The position numbers and the translations under genes are program-made. A model generated the notes under the pieces. The model was not told where the DNA came from, did not search any database, and was given only the letters and a program-made list of their open reading frames with translations. This document shows, piece by piece, positions 50,501 to 63,439 of a stretch of 64,000 nucleotides of DNA. Source of the DNA: Pelecanus crispus (lineage: Eukaryota; Chordata; Aves; Pelecaniformes; Pelecanidae); NCBI RefSeq assembly GCF_030463565.1, contig NC_134654.1, positions 18,119,702 through 18,183,701 of the forward strand, read 5' to 3'. Numbering within the stretch: position 1 is the stretch's first letter; each line of letters starts with the position of its first letter.

Positions 50501-53500
50501 AAGCACGTATATGTTGTGCCTCTCGCATGCCAAAATAAATAGCTCTGTTACTTCCCAAAGGTGTCTGTACGCAGGCTCATCAGCAGCGTGGCATAGCCAG
50601 GAGCTCTCCTGCATGTGGATCCTGCACAGGAGGAGCATCCAGCACAGAACAGGACACTCTGCCAAGCTTTGCCTCTTTTTTTCTGTCTTTATGTTATCAC
50701 TTAAGGGTTTAAGTGAATTTCTTTATTTTTCCTGCTAGTCCTTCCTTTGTAAAATCAGGAAAAATAATTTGAGGACACCTATAGATTTTCTGGAGAAACA
50801 AATCTCTCTGGAAATAAATAGTACCACAAAGGAGCAAGGAAAGCTGCTTTCAAGGAAGCAAATGTGTTACTGCAAATCACAGGCTGGCAGTTAAGTTCTG
50901 CATAAATACACTAGATATGGGGTAGTGATATCCATGTGATAAATTACATTTATCACACACCTTTGACCATCTCACCTGCACTCAGCTCCCCCAGCAAGGA
51001 AATGTTAACATTCCTGATCTTTCATCAGTTTCAAACAGCTGCCATTAAAAAAAACCACAAAACCCCCCAAACCCACAACAAAGAATTCCACATCTTCCCA
51101 GAGATAACCTTATCTTTTGCTTTTAAAATGTGAGGTTTTCCCTAAATAACATTGGCACAAAATCTAGGGTTGGGGGCAAGATGTTCAGTCGGGCTTAAGA
51201 GCATATAATTAAAGTTACCTATCAGGGGCAGAAATGGAAGTAAGCACCACTGGGAATCACCGTAAAATCTGCAGAAGATGTGCAGTGTAAGAAATACCAG
51301 CAAGTGCTTGCATCACTGGAAATAAAAGGGTCCCAGATTCTTATCTGCAAATATGCGATATTTGTTTCTTGTGCACCAAACCATCAAGGTATTAATCTTT
51401 TAAATAAGAAAGTTATAAACAAAATGAGGACAAATTAAAACAAGGCTGCTCCAATCTGAGACACTTTGTTATTATCTCTGGAATCGGAAACTAGGAATCA
51501 TCTGCAACTCTCTCAAACCACCAAGAGCATCTCGCAGCACTAGCTATGAACCACGCCAGTGATGTTATTAACTCCTGACGTTACAGAAAAGTGCAGACAC
51601 GGCTGTCCTAGGGTACCACACAGTACACTGCAACACTTGGTTACCCCCTCAAATGGTAATGAAAGGTCGACACTTAAATAGTTTTCCCTACAACCAGCAA
51701 CATGTACAACAATGTGGCTGCTGTGAGAAGATTACAAGGAGAGAAAATTCACAGGAAAATGTAAACTCAAAAAAACACCAGTTAAGCAGTGAGAACCTTC
51801 CTTCTCATTAGTTTTCTAACTCCCTTCCTTCACATTCCTCTTTGTTATTGAGTGGAATGATCTTTTTTTTTTTTTTTTAAAACGAGGTGCAAATGCATTT
51901 TCACACCTCTACCTAAAACTAGGTTAAGTCTCCGAGCTAATTACACATTATTAATGAGTTCAACAACAGTGGGTAGGCTGGTGTCCTGGTTTCGGCTGGG
52001 ATAGAGTTAATTTTCTTCCTAGTAGCTGGCACAGTGCTGTGTTTCGGATTTAGTAGGAGAAGAATGTTGATAACACACTGATGTTTTTAGTTGTTGCTAA
52101 GTACTGCTTATGCTAGTCAAGGACTTTGCAGCTTCCCATGCTCAGCCAGGTGCACAAGAAACTGGAAGGGGGCACAGCCAGAATAGTTGATCCAAACTGC
52201 CCAAAGGGCTATTCCATACCATATGACGTCATGCTCAGTATAGAAACTGGGGGGGGGTTGGCTGGGGAGCAGCGATTGCTGCTCGGGAACTGTCTGGGTA
52301 TCGGTCGGCAGGTGGTGAGCAATTGCATTGTGCATCACTTGCTTTCTATGTTATTATTACTATTATTATTGTATTGTTATTATTATCATTACTATTTTAC
52401 TTTATTTCAATTATTAAACTGTTCTTATCTCAACCCAGGAGTGTTTCTCACTCTTACTCCTCCAATTCTCTGCCCCATCCCACCGGGGTAGGGGGAGTGA
52501 GCGAGCGGCTGCGTGGTGCTTGGTTGCTGGCTGGGGCTAAACCACGACAGCTGGTTAGAGAAGGGATGCAGGTCTGCACGTCATATATGTACACACGCGG
52601 ATGCACGCTTATATTCCATGCAGGTCTGATGCTGCCAGATGCTGGACTCCCTTCTCCTTTGCAATAGTAGAATGCTTAACACTGAAAATTGTAGTTTACA
52701 ATGCAGTCCTTTTCTTCTCAAGTGTTTGGGTTTTTTTTGTAAACATACTGAAATGCTCTAAAATATTACATTCAGGTCACCATTTTCAGGACTCTTCCTA
52801 AGTATGCTTCATTACAAAGACCAGTATCAGCTCAATAACATTTCTTTCTCTATTAAACAAGCTGTCTGGCCTCACTGACACTGACTGGGAGGTGACTGTA
52901 GGAGGTTTTAGCTACCCACAACAAACATCAGGTTATTCACCAGTGCAGATCACCATGTCCTGGCAAAGTCTGCTCATGTGGTTTTAAGTTATCATCTTCC
53001 ACTGATGGCATCACTGCCAGAGATTATCTCCTCCACAGCAGAGCTGGCAGAGGGCCTTGTAACCACATCTCAGTTGCAAATGAGAGAGGAAGAGCTTACT
53101 TGGGACAAAGATGGTGCTTTCTGCTGCCTGCTCTGCCTGCCTACAGGGACAGCTTAGCTCTTTGTGAAATAGGTCTCAAAAAGCAAGTTGTAGCTTGACA
53201 ATTTAAAGATAATGAAAATCAATGCCAGTTTACTTTAATGTTCTGGCCTTTAACTGCAGCAGTTTAGCTTCCATTTTAAAACCAGGGGTGAAAATTTGAA
53301 CCGTGACAGCCTCTACAGCCAGGGCTTTTGGTGAGCCAGAGCTCTTCACTCCAGCTCCTTCAGGCTGGACTTTGCAGATGAAGCATGGGCACATGAGAGT
53401 CATCTTCTAGCATCAACTCTGCAAAGAGATGCCAAAACCAACACCAAAATCCCTAAACAATGTAAGATCCACAGTCTAGACAACTGCAGCCAGAATGATA

Positions 53501-54668
53501 CATTCCTTAAAAATATACATTTTGTATTTTTAATTCATTCTCTTCTCTTTAGAAATACACACTTTTAAACAATGTCTGTTATGCACTCCTTACCATGAGA
53601 TGCTATACATAAACATACATATCATTTATAGGTCTAAATATAAAAAACACTTTCAGAGAAGTAAGTGTTTGTACAGAAGTAGCACACACGATTGGAAAAA
53701 AAAGCCACAAACCCCTTCATCCTAGCTCTGGATTAGATCTGTATCAGAACATGCGTACACAAAGCCAATTCAGACTGATTTTTATAGGAAGTGTGGAGCA
53801 TAAATGAAGAACGGCGTACTGTGGATTTTGCACAGATTCTGATAATTTCTGGTTAAAAGCCTTGTTATTGAAAGTATTATTCAAGTGTTAAATATGCCAC
53901 ACTTTGGGATGAGTGTGCGCTAAAAAAATTCTTAACAGACCTGTTAATTGAACTTCATGAGTTTCTTCAGAATATAACTATGTGGAGCCACTTTGATTCT
54001 TAAGTTTCTAGCTGGCAGGAAAAACAAGCCCTAATTGTGTCAGAGTTGAGCTGCTGAAGAGATCAGTGTTTTATGAAGGATGTAAAAATGGTTCACAGTT
54101 ACTAAAATAGAAATCTTCGTTTACTTTTCAAGGAGGGAAGGAAGGAACATTTATAGCTTGGAGTTTAGAAGTGGGCAATTAAGAAATACACCAATAAATT
54201 AATGTTCCTAGGATATTTTCTGGCTTGTGGGAAGACAGTAATAAACATATCTGGGAATTTTCCAGCTGAAAGCTTGTAAGTTGGATCTTACTGGGTATGG
54301 TTTTAATCCTGAAATTACATAACGTTTTCTTCCATGTGAACTCCAAAGACACTATTCTCCTCCTAGATTTTTTTTTAAGATGGCCTAAACACATATTCAA
54401 TAGGATGCAGTCTTTTATCAGCTCATGTTTGCCCCTGAAAAGCCCCCATAAGGAGAATGATACAATCACGTCTACTTCTTCAGTGCTTATGGTACCACAC
54501 TGTAACAGACTTTGGCATCACAAACAGCTGAATATATCTGATTTCAAAGCAGTATCAGGTCAACAAGCATAAAGAATGAGGTTTACTACCTTTTGAGTGG
54601 GTCTTTTTAGCTACCCCCAAAGGCAATGCTGACAACCGCTCACGCAGATGCAAGGGTTTTATACTCAC
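41560..54668 (-). other. COX10: COX10 intron between the last two coding exons
   Basis: This 13.1 kb intron has a GTGAGT donor at its right end and a CTGCAG acceptor at its left end. I see no further exon of either gene in it. Contents noted are an A tract (43875-43891), a 16-base T tract (51863-51878) and a solo LTR at 51982-52549 lying antisense to the gene. The rest is AT-rich intronic DNA with only short chance ORFs. The longest of these, at 47477-47848 on the minus strand and 48312-48813 on both strands, resemble no family I know. Confidence 0.9.
51982..52549 (+). mobile_element. Solo LTR of the same family, copy 2, inside the COX10 intron
   Basis: A 568-bp unit begins TGTCCTGGTTTCGGCTGGGA and ends CCACGACA, flanked by identical 5-bp target duplications GCTGG at 51977-51981 and 52550-52554. 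It aligns with the copy at 35298-35838 along its whole length. Its T/A-rich U3/R-like stretch is expanded to an irregular TTA/ATT microsatellite at about 52351-52410. It keeps a perfect TGACGTCA (52224-52231), a TATA-like AGTATAGAA (52237-52245) and ATTAAA (52413-52418). It is antisense to COX10, the orientation usually tolerated in introns. No retroviral coding sequence remains. Confidence 0.93.
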
Positions 54669-54901
54669 CAGCATCAAGACTACCAGTAGCCGCAGTCCAG
54701 CCCATGACAGGGGGAATGGCACCGACGACAGCTCCCACCCACGTGTTGGCAATGCTCATTCTCTTCATGGGTGTGTAACAACACGTATACAAGAAAATGT
54801 TGAAGGCTCCCAGGGCCCCCGTGAGAGGGTTTACTCCCAGTGTCAGCAGGGCGATTCCCGGGACTCCGCAGGAGGCAGCAAAACAGACGGCGAGCAGGGG
54901 G
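54669..54901 (-). CDS. COX10: COX10 penultimate coding exon (protohaem IX farnesyltransferase, central part)
   Basis: This 233-nt internal exon encodes 77 full codons flanked by a split Ser codon (AG/C) upstream and a split Gly codon (G/GT) downstream. The acceptor is CTGCCTGCAG and the donor is GTGAGTAT. The peptide begins [15 protein letters not shown] and includes the [11 protein letters not shown] and [14 protein letters not shown] segments, followed by [18 protein letters not shown] and ending GSLDA. These are core transmembrane and loop segments of haem O synthases from bacteria to mammals; the TPMKR / [10 protein letters not shown] / PPVMGW blocks are among the family's most conserved stretches. 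By human numbering as I recall it this is exon 6. The preceding exon should carry the first Asp-rich motif (NxxxD type); I could not find it between 54902 and the right edge, so the upstream intron exceeds 9 kb. The reading frame is intact. Confidence 0.96.
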
Positions 54902-57900
54902 CTGCAGGCAGAGAGCAGGAGACACACACTGAGCAAAAGACTCTGTCTTAAAGAATGACTGCTGCCCCTCTCCTTTTGCTTCCTCCCAAAAATTAAGACT
55001 AGATTTTTGTTATGGTTTTACCTGCCCAGCCCAAATTTTCCCATTTGACTCTCTATCGTAAGGGAAGTGTTTCTAAAAAGTTAAGACAATCTTGCCGCAG
55101 ATTTGCAGTGATAGGTGATTCTTATTCTTGTGATCACTGTGTTCACTAAATAAATTCAACCTGTGCAGGTCAGTAGCCCTTACAGAGAACTGGTGCTTCC
55201 AGCAGATCTTTCTCTTCCGTTTTAATCTTAGTAAATTTTGACCTCTGGAAAAAGCACTCAGGGTTTAGAGGGAATGAGAAAGGTTGTGGCTTGTCAGATT
55301 TTTAACTGATTGCAATTATCCAAGGGATCCTTTGACTGAAATGCAACAGGGTTAGACAGAAAATTAGGAAGCATTTACCAGGAAGAAGAGTACATTCAAT
55401 CATCTTGAAATTATGTCAACAGGAATAAAGTATTTTTTGGCTTTACCGAAAAAAGGCTGAATTTTCTACATTCCCATTTAGCTTAGGCACTGTGCTAAGC
55501 AGGGGTAGCGCACCAAAGCAACTTCTGGCAAGAGAATCAAAATTAAAACTTATTATCTTCTAAGTGTGACTGGAATTAACTGAAGATATTTTAGGTTTGG
55601 CCAAAAGCAGCAAACAACAAAGATGCAAATTATTTCTGTTGATTTCCAATGCGCATCAGCTAAGAGCTCAGGGAAGGTTGGAAATTCCTGTTAAAATCCA
55701 TAAGAAAGTGGCTGAAGCTATGTAAACTTCTGCTAGGAAGTTCCACAATAAACATCCAAATATGATGAACTACCTTCAAGACCACACTTCACATGCAGCA
55801 CTGTGATGCAACCCTAAGGAAGCTTTATTTGTGTTCCCTTGCACCAGATCAGCATTTGCTGCTGGTGGAGATCTCCTTACATATGCTTGTTCGAAGGTGT
55901 TTGGTATGATGGAAACAGAGATCTAAATGCCACTAAGAAATAATATGGTGTGGGAGACCTCTGGAAGGGAGGAAAATGCCATTAACTGAATTGCATTTAA
56001 TAACCCATGTGGCTAAATACACACTTCTAGTCATTCATATAAGAGCAGAAAATACGTGTGCTTGCAACAAATGTCTCTGCATGAAGTTTAGCTTTACACG
56101 CTTTGTGTAATTGAAAACTATGCAGCCTTTGTATTCTATGATCACTCTGCCCTCTGGCCAAATCCTTAACCCTAAAATACGTGTTGCAAGCTATGCTCCA
56201 ACCCTCATAAGAAAAAATTGCTGGTGGGGATGAATTTTATGGGAGTTCTATCAGCAAAAAATCCTAGCATTCAAATTTTGATTTTTAAGACCTTTGTGGA
56301 CCAATATGGTATGGAGATCCTAAATAACTGGAAATAAAATGAGGAAATCTCACACTAAAGATCTGCCTTCAATTTAAATTAAATTGACTAAGTCATTTTA
56401 TCCAGCTTTTGAAAACTGAGTGTGCACAGAGCACATTTACGCTCCAGCATTACCAGTCTTGGTGTTACTAATATATAAGGAATAGAGGCAGGGAACATCA
56501 TTGCCATCCATTGACAATGAGATGTATAAAATTTGAGACTGTTTTCAGGAGCCATACTGTGAAAGGAGCCATACGGTGCTGTGCCCTCTGGTTTTGCAGC
56601 TAGCGGTGCTCTTTTGCAGAAAGGCAGCAAAACACAATCTGTACTGTAAACTGTCTCAACGCCAACTACAAATGCCGTGTTTCCTAGACATTGTCCCTCC
56701 GTAGCGAAAGCCTGACTAGGTTTGGTTAAACAAATGTATCTTGACTGATTCCTGAATAAAATACAGTCAGATGGTAAACACCAGATTTATAAAATACAAA
56801 CTCTCGAGGTGACAAAAGACCAGCATGACCCTATGAGGCTGGGCTACGCTACCAACATTTGCTCCCACAGGGCTCACAGACATAAATGAGGACACAGTTT
56901 GACCTAATGCAATGAGCGCTCTTCTCACTAATCAAGAGTGAACACTCATCTACGTGCCTCCAATTCAAGTGAATGCTACACACCATAAGCTGGTTACTGA
57001 GCGGCAGACACCAGCCCTTCGTGCCTGTTAGGGGAAGGGCAGGCGAAAGCTGGGAGCGCAAAGCCCTCCTCCATGGTTGAACTCAGCATTGCATCTCTCC
57101 CACGTTGCTTCCCCGCAGCAGCGATAACCCTGCAGTGCCAGCCCTGATACCAGCTGCGCGCTGCCTTCACGTCCAACTGACAGATCGGAAAAGTACCTTT
57201 AAAAGATGAGGCTTTATCAAAAGGGAAGGGTAAAGTTATATGCTCCAAAAAAGTTGTTCTGTTCCTGGTGGATGAAACCAGAGTTTTGTTTCTCAGTTTC
57301 TTTCTTTTTGCCTCTTTAAAAGGAAGTTCCTGGAGGCAGTTTGATTAGTGTCTGTAATGGTCCTAATTCTCAGGGGAAGGCATCAACTCAGTGATGGCTG
57401 TTCTTCATAAGCAGTTGAACTACATTACTTTTACACATCCTGAAAGTATCACAATTTCTGCTTCTCTCCAGTGTTTCCTTAACAATCAAGGAACTGTAAA
57501 ATTCTTCTAGACAAGTAGCTGTCCAACTTACAAATGCCTGCCGCTAAAATTCCAACTGAGATCAGAAACTCAAACAGTGATGATTTTATGACTCATCTTT
57601 GTTATTGCTGCCCTTCAAAACACTATTTGGTGTTACAAAGAGACTGCAATAAGAAATTAGGACCTTGCTTTCTTGGTGAGACATGAGGTGGAGGAGAATT
57701 CAACGCATTCTCACGTAAATATACCATGTTTATAAGGTCTAGGAGAAGTATAAGCAACTCCTTACTGGGAAAGAGAGTATTTGAGGAAAAGGTAGAGACA
57801 GTTCAGTCACTGATGCAGTTTTTTTTCTGCTTCAGTGACTCTCAGGGTTTTAAATCGGTTTAAATCATGGCAGTTTAAGGGGTATCCTGATTTCTACTAG

Positions 57901-58830
57901 TTTATGGTCTTCTAGGGACCATTATGCATCTCCATGCTCACATTAGGTCTGTCAAAACTCAGGCATGTGGTGTGAGGCTCATTGATTTGATGCACGCTCC
58001 TTTGCCGGGCTGCCTGTATCTCACTGAGGCAGCACAGATCAGGATCCCATTCTGGAGCACGAGAAAGGCTGGGATGCCGAGCTGTCACTGGATTTGCCCC
58101 ATCACCTAATGTCCATGCAGTTCCTTCTACTACAGCCTCGTGCCATCATGCAGTACAGCGTGCATCACAGGAGCATCAGTCTTGGGTAACCCAACGTTGG
58201 GGAATTCTCACATGGTGGTCAAAAGTGGCTGCGGGGTCTCTGCTGGTTTCCTTCATCCTTAAACCACCCCATGCAGGAAGTGCAGGCTGATGACAGACGC
58301 TGGTACATAAGCCTCATTTCACTTGGGCGTTCACTTATGCTAAGGGAATTGGTCCCATGGGAAAAAAAAGGCAATCTTCCACAGGAAAACTGGCCAAGAA
58401 GCTAGCTCAGAAAGCAAACATATGGAGTAAGAAACTAGGTTTTATGATGGATTCTTGGGAGGAGTTGGTTGCAGTTATGTGGCTGATTAAAATCAGACTC
58501 TGGAAAAATACTGGAAGTGCCAAATGAGTTCTCTTCAAATTTCAACTCTAAAATACCCAGTGTGTCACCACATAGGACACCTCCTAAAGGAAAACCAAAG
58601 ACTCATAGTTCTGCCTTGTCCCTCTTCTCTGCTTTCTTGAGACTGCACATGCCAAAGTCTGCCTAATAATACTACTAAAAGACGTTCACCTTCAACTAAA
58701 AGCTTTTGAGAGAGCTTCAGCTTGAATAGTGAATAATCAAACCTTTCCTGATCCAAAGAAAATGTGCTGATACTTCTCCCAGAGTTCACCCAAGATGGAC
58801 CCTCCCCAGTCACACTCCACTGAGAGCAAT

Positions 58831-58870
58831 CAAGAGGAGGAGGAGGAGGAGAAGGAGGAGGAAAAGAGAC
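58831..58870. repeat. Purine-rich GAG/GGA imperfect repeat
   Basis: An almost pure purine tract of repeated GAG/GGA triplets with AAGGAGGAGGAAAAGAG at its right end, in the COX10 upstream intron. It is polypurine DNA, not a coding Glu repeat of a recognised gene. Confidence 0.8.
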
Positions 58871-61800
58871 CCAGGTTTCTCCTCATTCAGCTCAAGCTTT
58901 TGCTGACACAGAGGCGTCTGGAGAGGTGCTATCAGTCAGGCTGGGGAGGATTGCTGAAGGACAGCCCAGAGCTGCTGTGGAGGAACAGGGAGCAGGCAGG
59001 AGGAATCCCATGTGGTGATATTCAGGCATCCCTTGCACACACAACTGCAAGGCACCCGCATGGACCCTCACTCACCATATCGTTCACAGCAGCTTTAGAC
59101 AACGCAGCAGCCTATTTTAATTCATGTGCAATAGCATAATCTCCGAATCTAGTTGCCACTTACAGATGAACTGGTTATACGTATATGATGATCTTACATA
59201 CATGTGCATGAAATATATTTATTTAATAGGCTCCAGAGTCATGGATAATAGTACTTATTGACTCACAGCATTACTTGGAAAAGTTGGGAGGGGAAAACAA
59301 ATTAAAGCATTTGCCCATCTATAAAATTAATGTACTGTTTTACCTATTTCACAGCAGCATTAGCAAGCTTAATGTCTACAAAGATCAATAGCATCACTAC
59401 TGCACATGCTTTTCTATGCTGTCTTTGGCAAAACATTTTGTGAAGATGACTGTCAAAGTACAGTTCAAACTACAATTTAAAAAACAGTATTAATAAAGGG
59501 AAAAAGTTTAAAGAAGATTTTGTTTGAAAAAAACAATCAAGAAGGTAGACAAAATTCCCTCTTACAACCTATTAATATATAGAAATATGGAAAATTCCTG
59601 TATCACCATGTAATGCTTCGACATATCTCTGTGAATATATTGACACATATACAGACACAAAACCTATACGAATCCTGAATAGGTGCATTCACGCAATCAG
59701 CAGTTGTATGCAATTCATGTTAGATGTTATGTAAATATGTAAGAAACTTAATTTGTGACCTTGTGTTAATGGGAAATTGGGCATGCAAACCATATTTACA
59801 TAAAAGCATAAGCCTAAATGTGTCCATTTAAGACTGCCTGCATATTTTTCAGGTGAAGCTTAAGTGTTTATATTTGAAAATTAGATTCAAAGCCTAATAC
59901 AAAAGGTAATAAACCAAATTCTGTCTTCTCCCTGACTGTCAAAAACCTTTTATAGAAACATCACCCACTTCTAAAAGGGCAAACAAAAAAATCCAAACCA
60001 AACCAACAGTGCTCTTTTGTTTTGCTGCAGCATGCACAGAATACCTTAATGTATTGAAACATTTAAATTCCTGGTTGATTATTTTGTATTACATCTTACT
60101 ACTATTGACAACTGTCCCTTGAGCCACAAGGCCAGGGACCTGTTCTGCCAAACACAGGGTGATGATCTAAAATAAGTAGGACAGGGATGATGAAGAATAA
60201 AGTGCCGGGGGCAATCGCTGTGCCAAAGGGCAGGCAGCCGCGCAGAGGCAGGGCACAGCACTGCTGCTCTGCTCCTGAGCACCTCCAGCCAGGCTGCACC
60301 TCCCTAAAACACGTCCTCCACATCCAGGCATGGGCTGGGGGGGCGACGGGACAGTGAAGGAAGGTGAGAAGAAAAGGAACTTATTTAGAGTCATTTCCTC
60401 ATCCAAACAAAGCCAAGATACGCATCCTCGCTTTCCTCTGCATGGGATTTTAATAATGGCAAATATTCTGCACAGACTATATCCTTTAATTGCACTTTTA
60501 CTTATTGTTTGGTGAGGCAAAACATAGTTTTGGTTCTATCTGGCAAGTTTTCTGTTTTGTTCAAGACACAGGTTCAGCAAGATCACCACGCTTCCTCCCC
60601 TTGCTTGTTTGCTGCTGCTGCATGCAGAAATGGTCCTAGATTATCTGTGACTTCAGCATCTTCCATGGTGGCAGGTAAATGGTGCTGAGACAACAAAGGT
60701 GAGATCGACGGCTCAGATTAATCTCAATATTGCTACTCTGGGTGCAAATTCCATCTGCATATAGCGTCAAAGCAATTTGTCATAATAAGAGGAGGAACAG
60801 CCTGAACCAGCCTCATGCACGGACAGGCTGAAAATAGCGAGAGCCCAGAAGAAGGTATTTAGCAGAAAAGAATACAAGTGTGACTCTCATCTCTGCAATT
60901 TCATTTCGCCATCACGGGCTGAGATATGAGTCCAGTGCATGAACACTGTTCCAAAGCCATAATTAAAATCAGATTTCGGGAGTAAGCATCATACATTGCT
61001 TATTATTTCTGGAATCTGTAGGTACTAAAAATGTCCCCAGACTACTCGCCAGTACAAGGCTCCTGGAGAAAGCCCCCTCCTCTTCCTAATTTTTTCCAGG
61101 TCAGCAATAAGTTATTAAGGCTTCTGAAGCTACTTACAAACTAAGAAAACACATCAGCCTGAAGTTTTTACATTTTTCCAACATCAATGAGAGGTTACAC
61201 AAACTGAAGTGCAAGTTGTGTCCCTCTGATTGTTTCTATGGACATAAAAGCCTGTGGTCATTTCAAGAGGGGAGGATGTCCATGGAGATCCCCAGCACAA
61301 ATGCACCTAACCCCATACAGAAAACCATTATTCTCCCTAGCTGCTGATTTACAGTTTTGCTCATCTCCTGGCATCTTCTCGATTCTTGCAGCCAGGCAAC
61401 ATGAAGAATTGCCAAAAGCCAGTCCAAGGGTAGGAGCTGAGCCTGTGATCACCATGGCTGTCATATGGTACTGAGCTATGACTTGGTCACCTCCCTCAGC
61501 TAGAGTATGAGCCAAGGGATTTTTTTTTAATTTTTATTTATTTTTTTGAAGATCAGCACCCAAGAACTGCTGAACCCTCCTTGGCAGCTTTTAGAGATCC
61601 ACCACGAAAATTAAGGAAGGCCATCAACCCCAGCAGTTCCACCAGGCACTCCCACCCTACTTGGTAGAGACGCGAGGAGCTGAGGACGTTATGTTCTGCA
61701 ACAACATATGACTATATAGAAGCCTTCCTGCTCCTATGACTTAGGTAATGGAGAAGGCGGCCCATCTCCTTCAAGCGCACATCTGGATTGCATTTGTGTA

Positions 61801-63413
61801 ATTTCCAGCTCTGCTTCCCCAGATGGACAGATGCCTGAAACAAGCAGTGGGGTCGTCTGCTGGCGCAAGTGCTATAGAGTCAGCTGACTCTGAAAAATGA
61901 GCCAGAAGGCTATAAAAGGCACATTTTGCCCTGAATAGCAACGGTAGCTTCCCTGAAATTATGTTTGATGGGAGGTTAAAAAAACCACTCATACAGCTTC
62001 TAAGCTCAAAGTAAGGCACAGAGCATTCAAAACCAATCAGTAATCATGGCAGACAACTGAATAATGGCAATCTACCAACAGTGAAATTAAATTTTAACTT
62101 TCCACACAAATCCTTTCAGGCTGCATATTTATATATTTAGTAATAAAAACCATATTCATGACCATTGTCAGCTGTAAAAGTTCTATAGTAATAACACCAC
62201 CACTAATGGAAACTGAAACTGAAACAACATTGCCTGGATCAGTAGCTTCATCACTGATGACTTTTCTAAAAGGATTCTAGGTTTTTTTGCAAAAGACATT
62301 AGACTAAACTCCAGGAGAGTCCTACAGGCAGACTGGGGATGTACCTGATAGAAAAAATATCCACACTCAAGATCTGAGATTTTAAACTGAAGTGGTTACA
62401 TGATGATGCATTATGACCCCTAATTAGTATAGTTTTGAGGCAGCGTATGTGTTTTTTTTAAGGACTCAAATGATGTCTGACAAAATATTTTTATATTCAA
62501 CTATAACTTTCAATTACAGATTGGATTAGTCTCAAGGAGAGCTATTTCTTTCCAATTAAAAGGCAAAAATAGCTTTAGTGTTGGCAAAATGGTCATATTG
62601 CTAGACCCCTTTATTTCTTTCATGTAGATCTGATTCTGCATCAGTCAGAAGCTTTAGTAAACACAAGCGATCCACACTCTCACTTTTGATGTCATCTTCC
62701 ACAGGTACATTGTGACTGAACATTACATAAAGCCTAAGAACCTGCTGACTGAGGGTCAATCTTGCGAAGTACCAGAATTATATTAAACTGAACAATAGGT
62801 ATCAATGAGCTAAAATGGTACTATTTTAAGTGAAAAAAATGTAGAGAAAGATCTTAATACATACTCATTTATTCTCAGTCATGCAAGAAAGTTCATGAGT
62901 CATGACAAGGGATGAACGATGATGTGTTTTAAAACTAAAACATGAAACTAAATTACACTTTTAATTGGGAATCCAATTTTTCCCCATCAACTCCAAATAT
63001 CAGAATACACGCTTGTCTATCATTTACCACTGAAGACTGACAAGACATCCTTTAGGAGGTGCAAACAAATGGGGAGCTTTGTCAAGTCTTTTTTTTTCCT
63101 TAATGAATTATTTAACATTGTCTTCACAGGTTAAAAAGTAGTATCTACATTCTGTCACTGTCTGGTATCTCATCTCCAAAAATGTGTTGCTGTGGCAGAT
63201 CAGGCTCTACACACAGTACAAGCACTGAATTTTGTACCAAATCCCCTTTAACTGGGTATAACACTACCACAATTTTTAAGATTGCCACAACACACTTGTT
63301 GCAATTCTGCCTGCTTACGTTTTTGTAACTGGCTTTTTGTGATCTGGTTTCTGGTAGTAACTATGACAAAGATGCTGATAATCTGAGATTGGACAGTACT
63401 TTTCCCTAAAGGT

Positions 63414-63439
63414 AAAAAAAAAAAAAAAAAAAAAAAAAA
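63414..63439. repeat. 26-base A tract
   Basis: Longest homopolymer in the window, in the COX10 upstream intron. There is no recognisable retroposed sequence to its left. Confidence 0.9.

Noticed and set aside
52126-52491. 121-codon ORF inside the 52 kb element
   Set aside because: Lies wholly in the solo LTR, including its TTA/ATT microsatellite; not a retroviral protein.
56130-56145. ATTCTATGAT, like a CR1 3' end
   Set aside because: A single unit with no upstream CR1 similarity; chance match.
58795-59139. 114-codon ORF with a Glu-rich stretch
   Set aside because: The Glu run is the GAG/GGA simple repeat; the remainder matches nothing.
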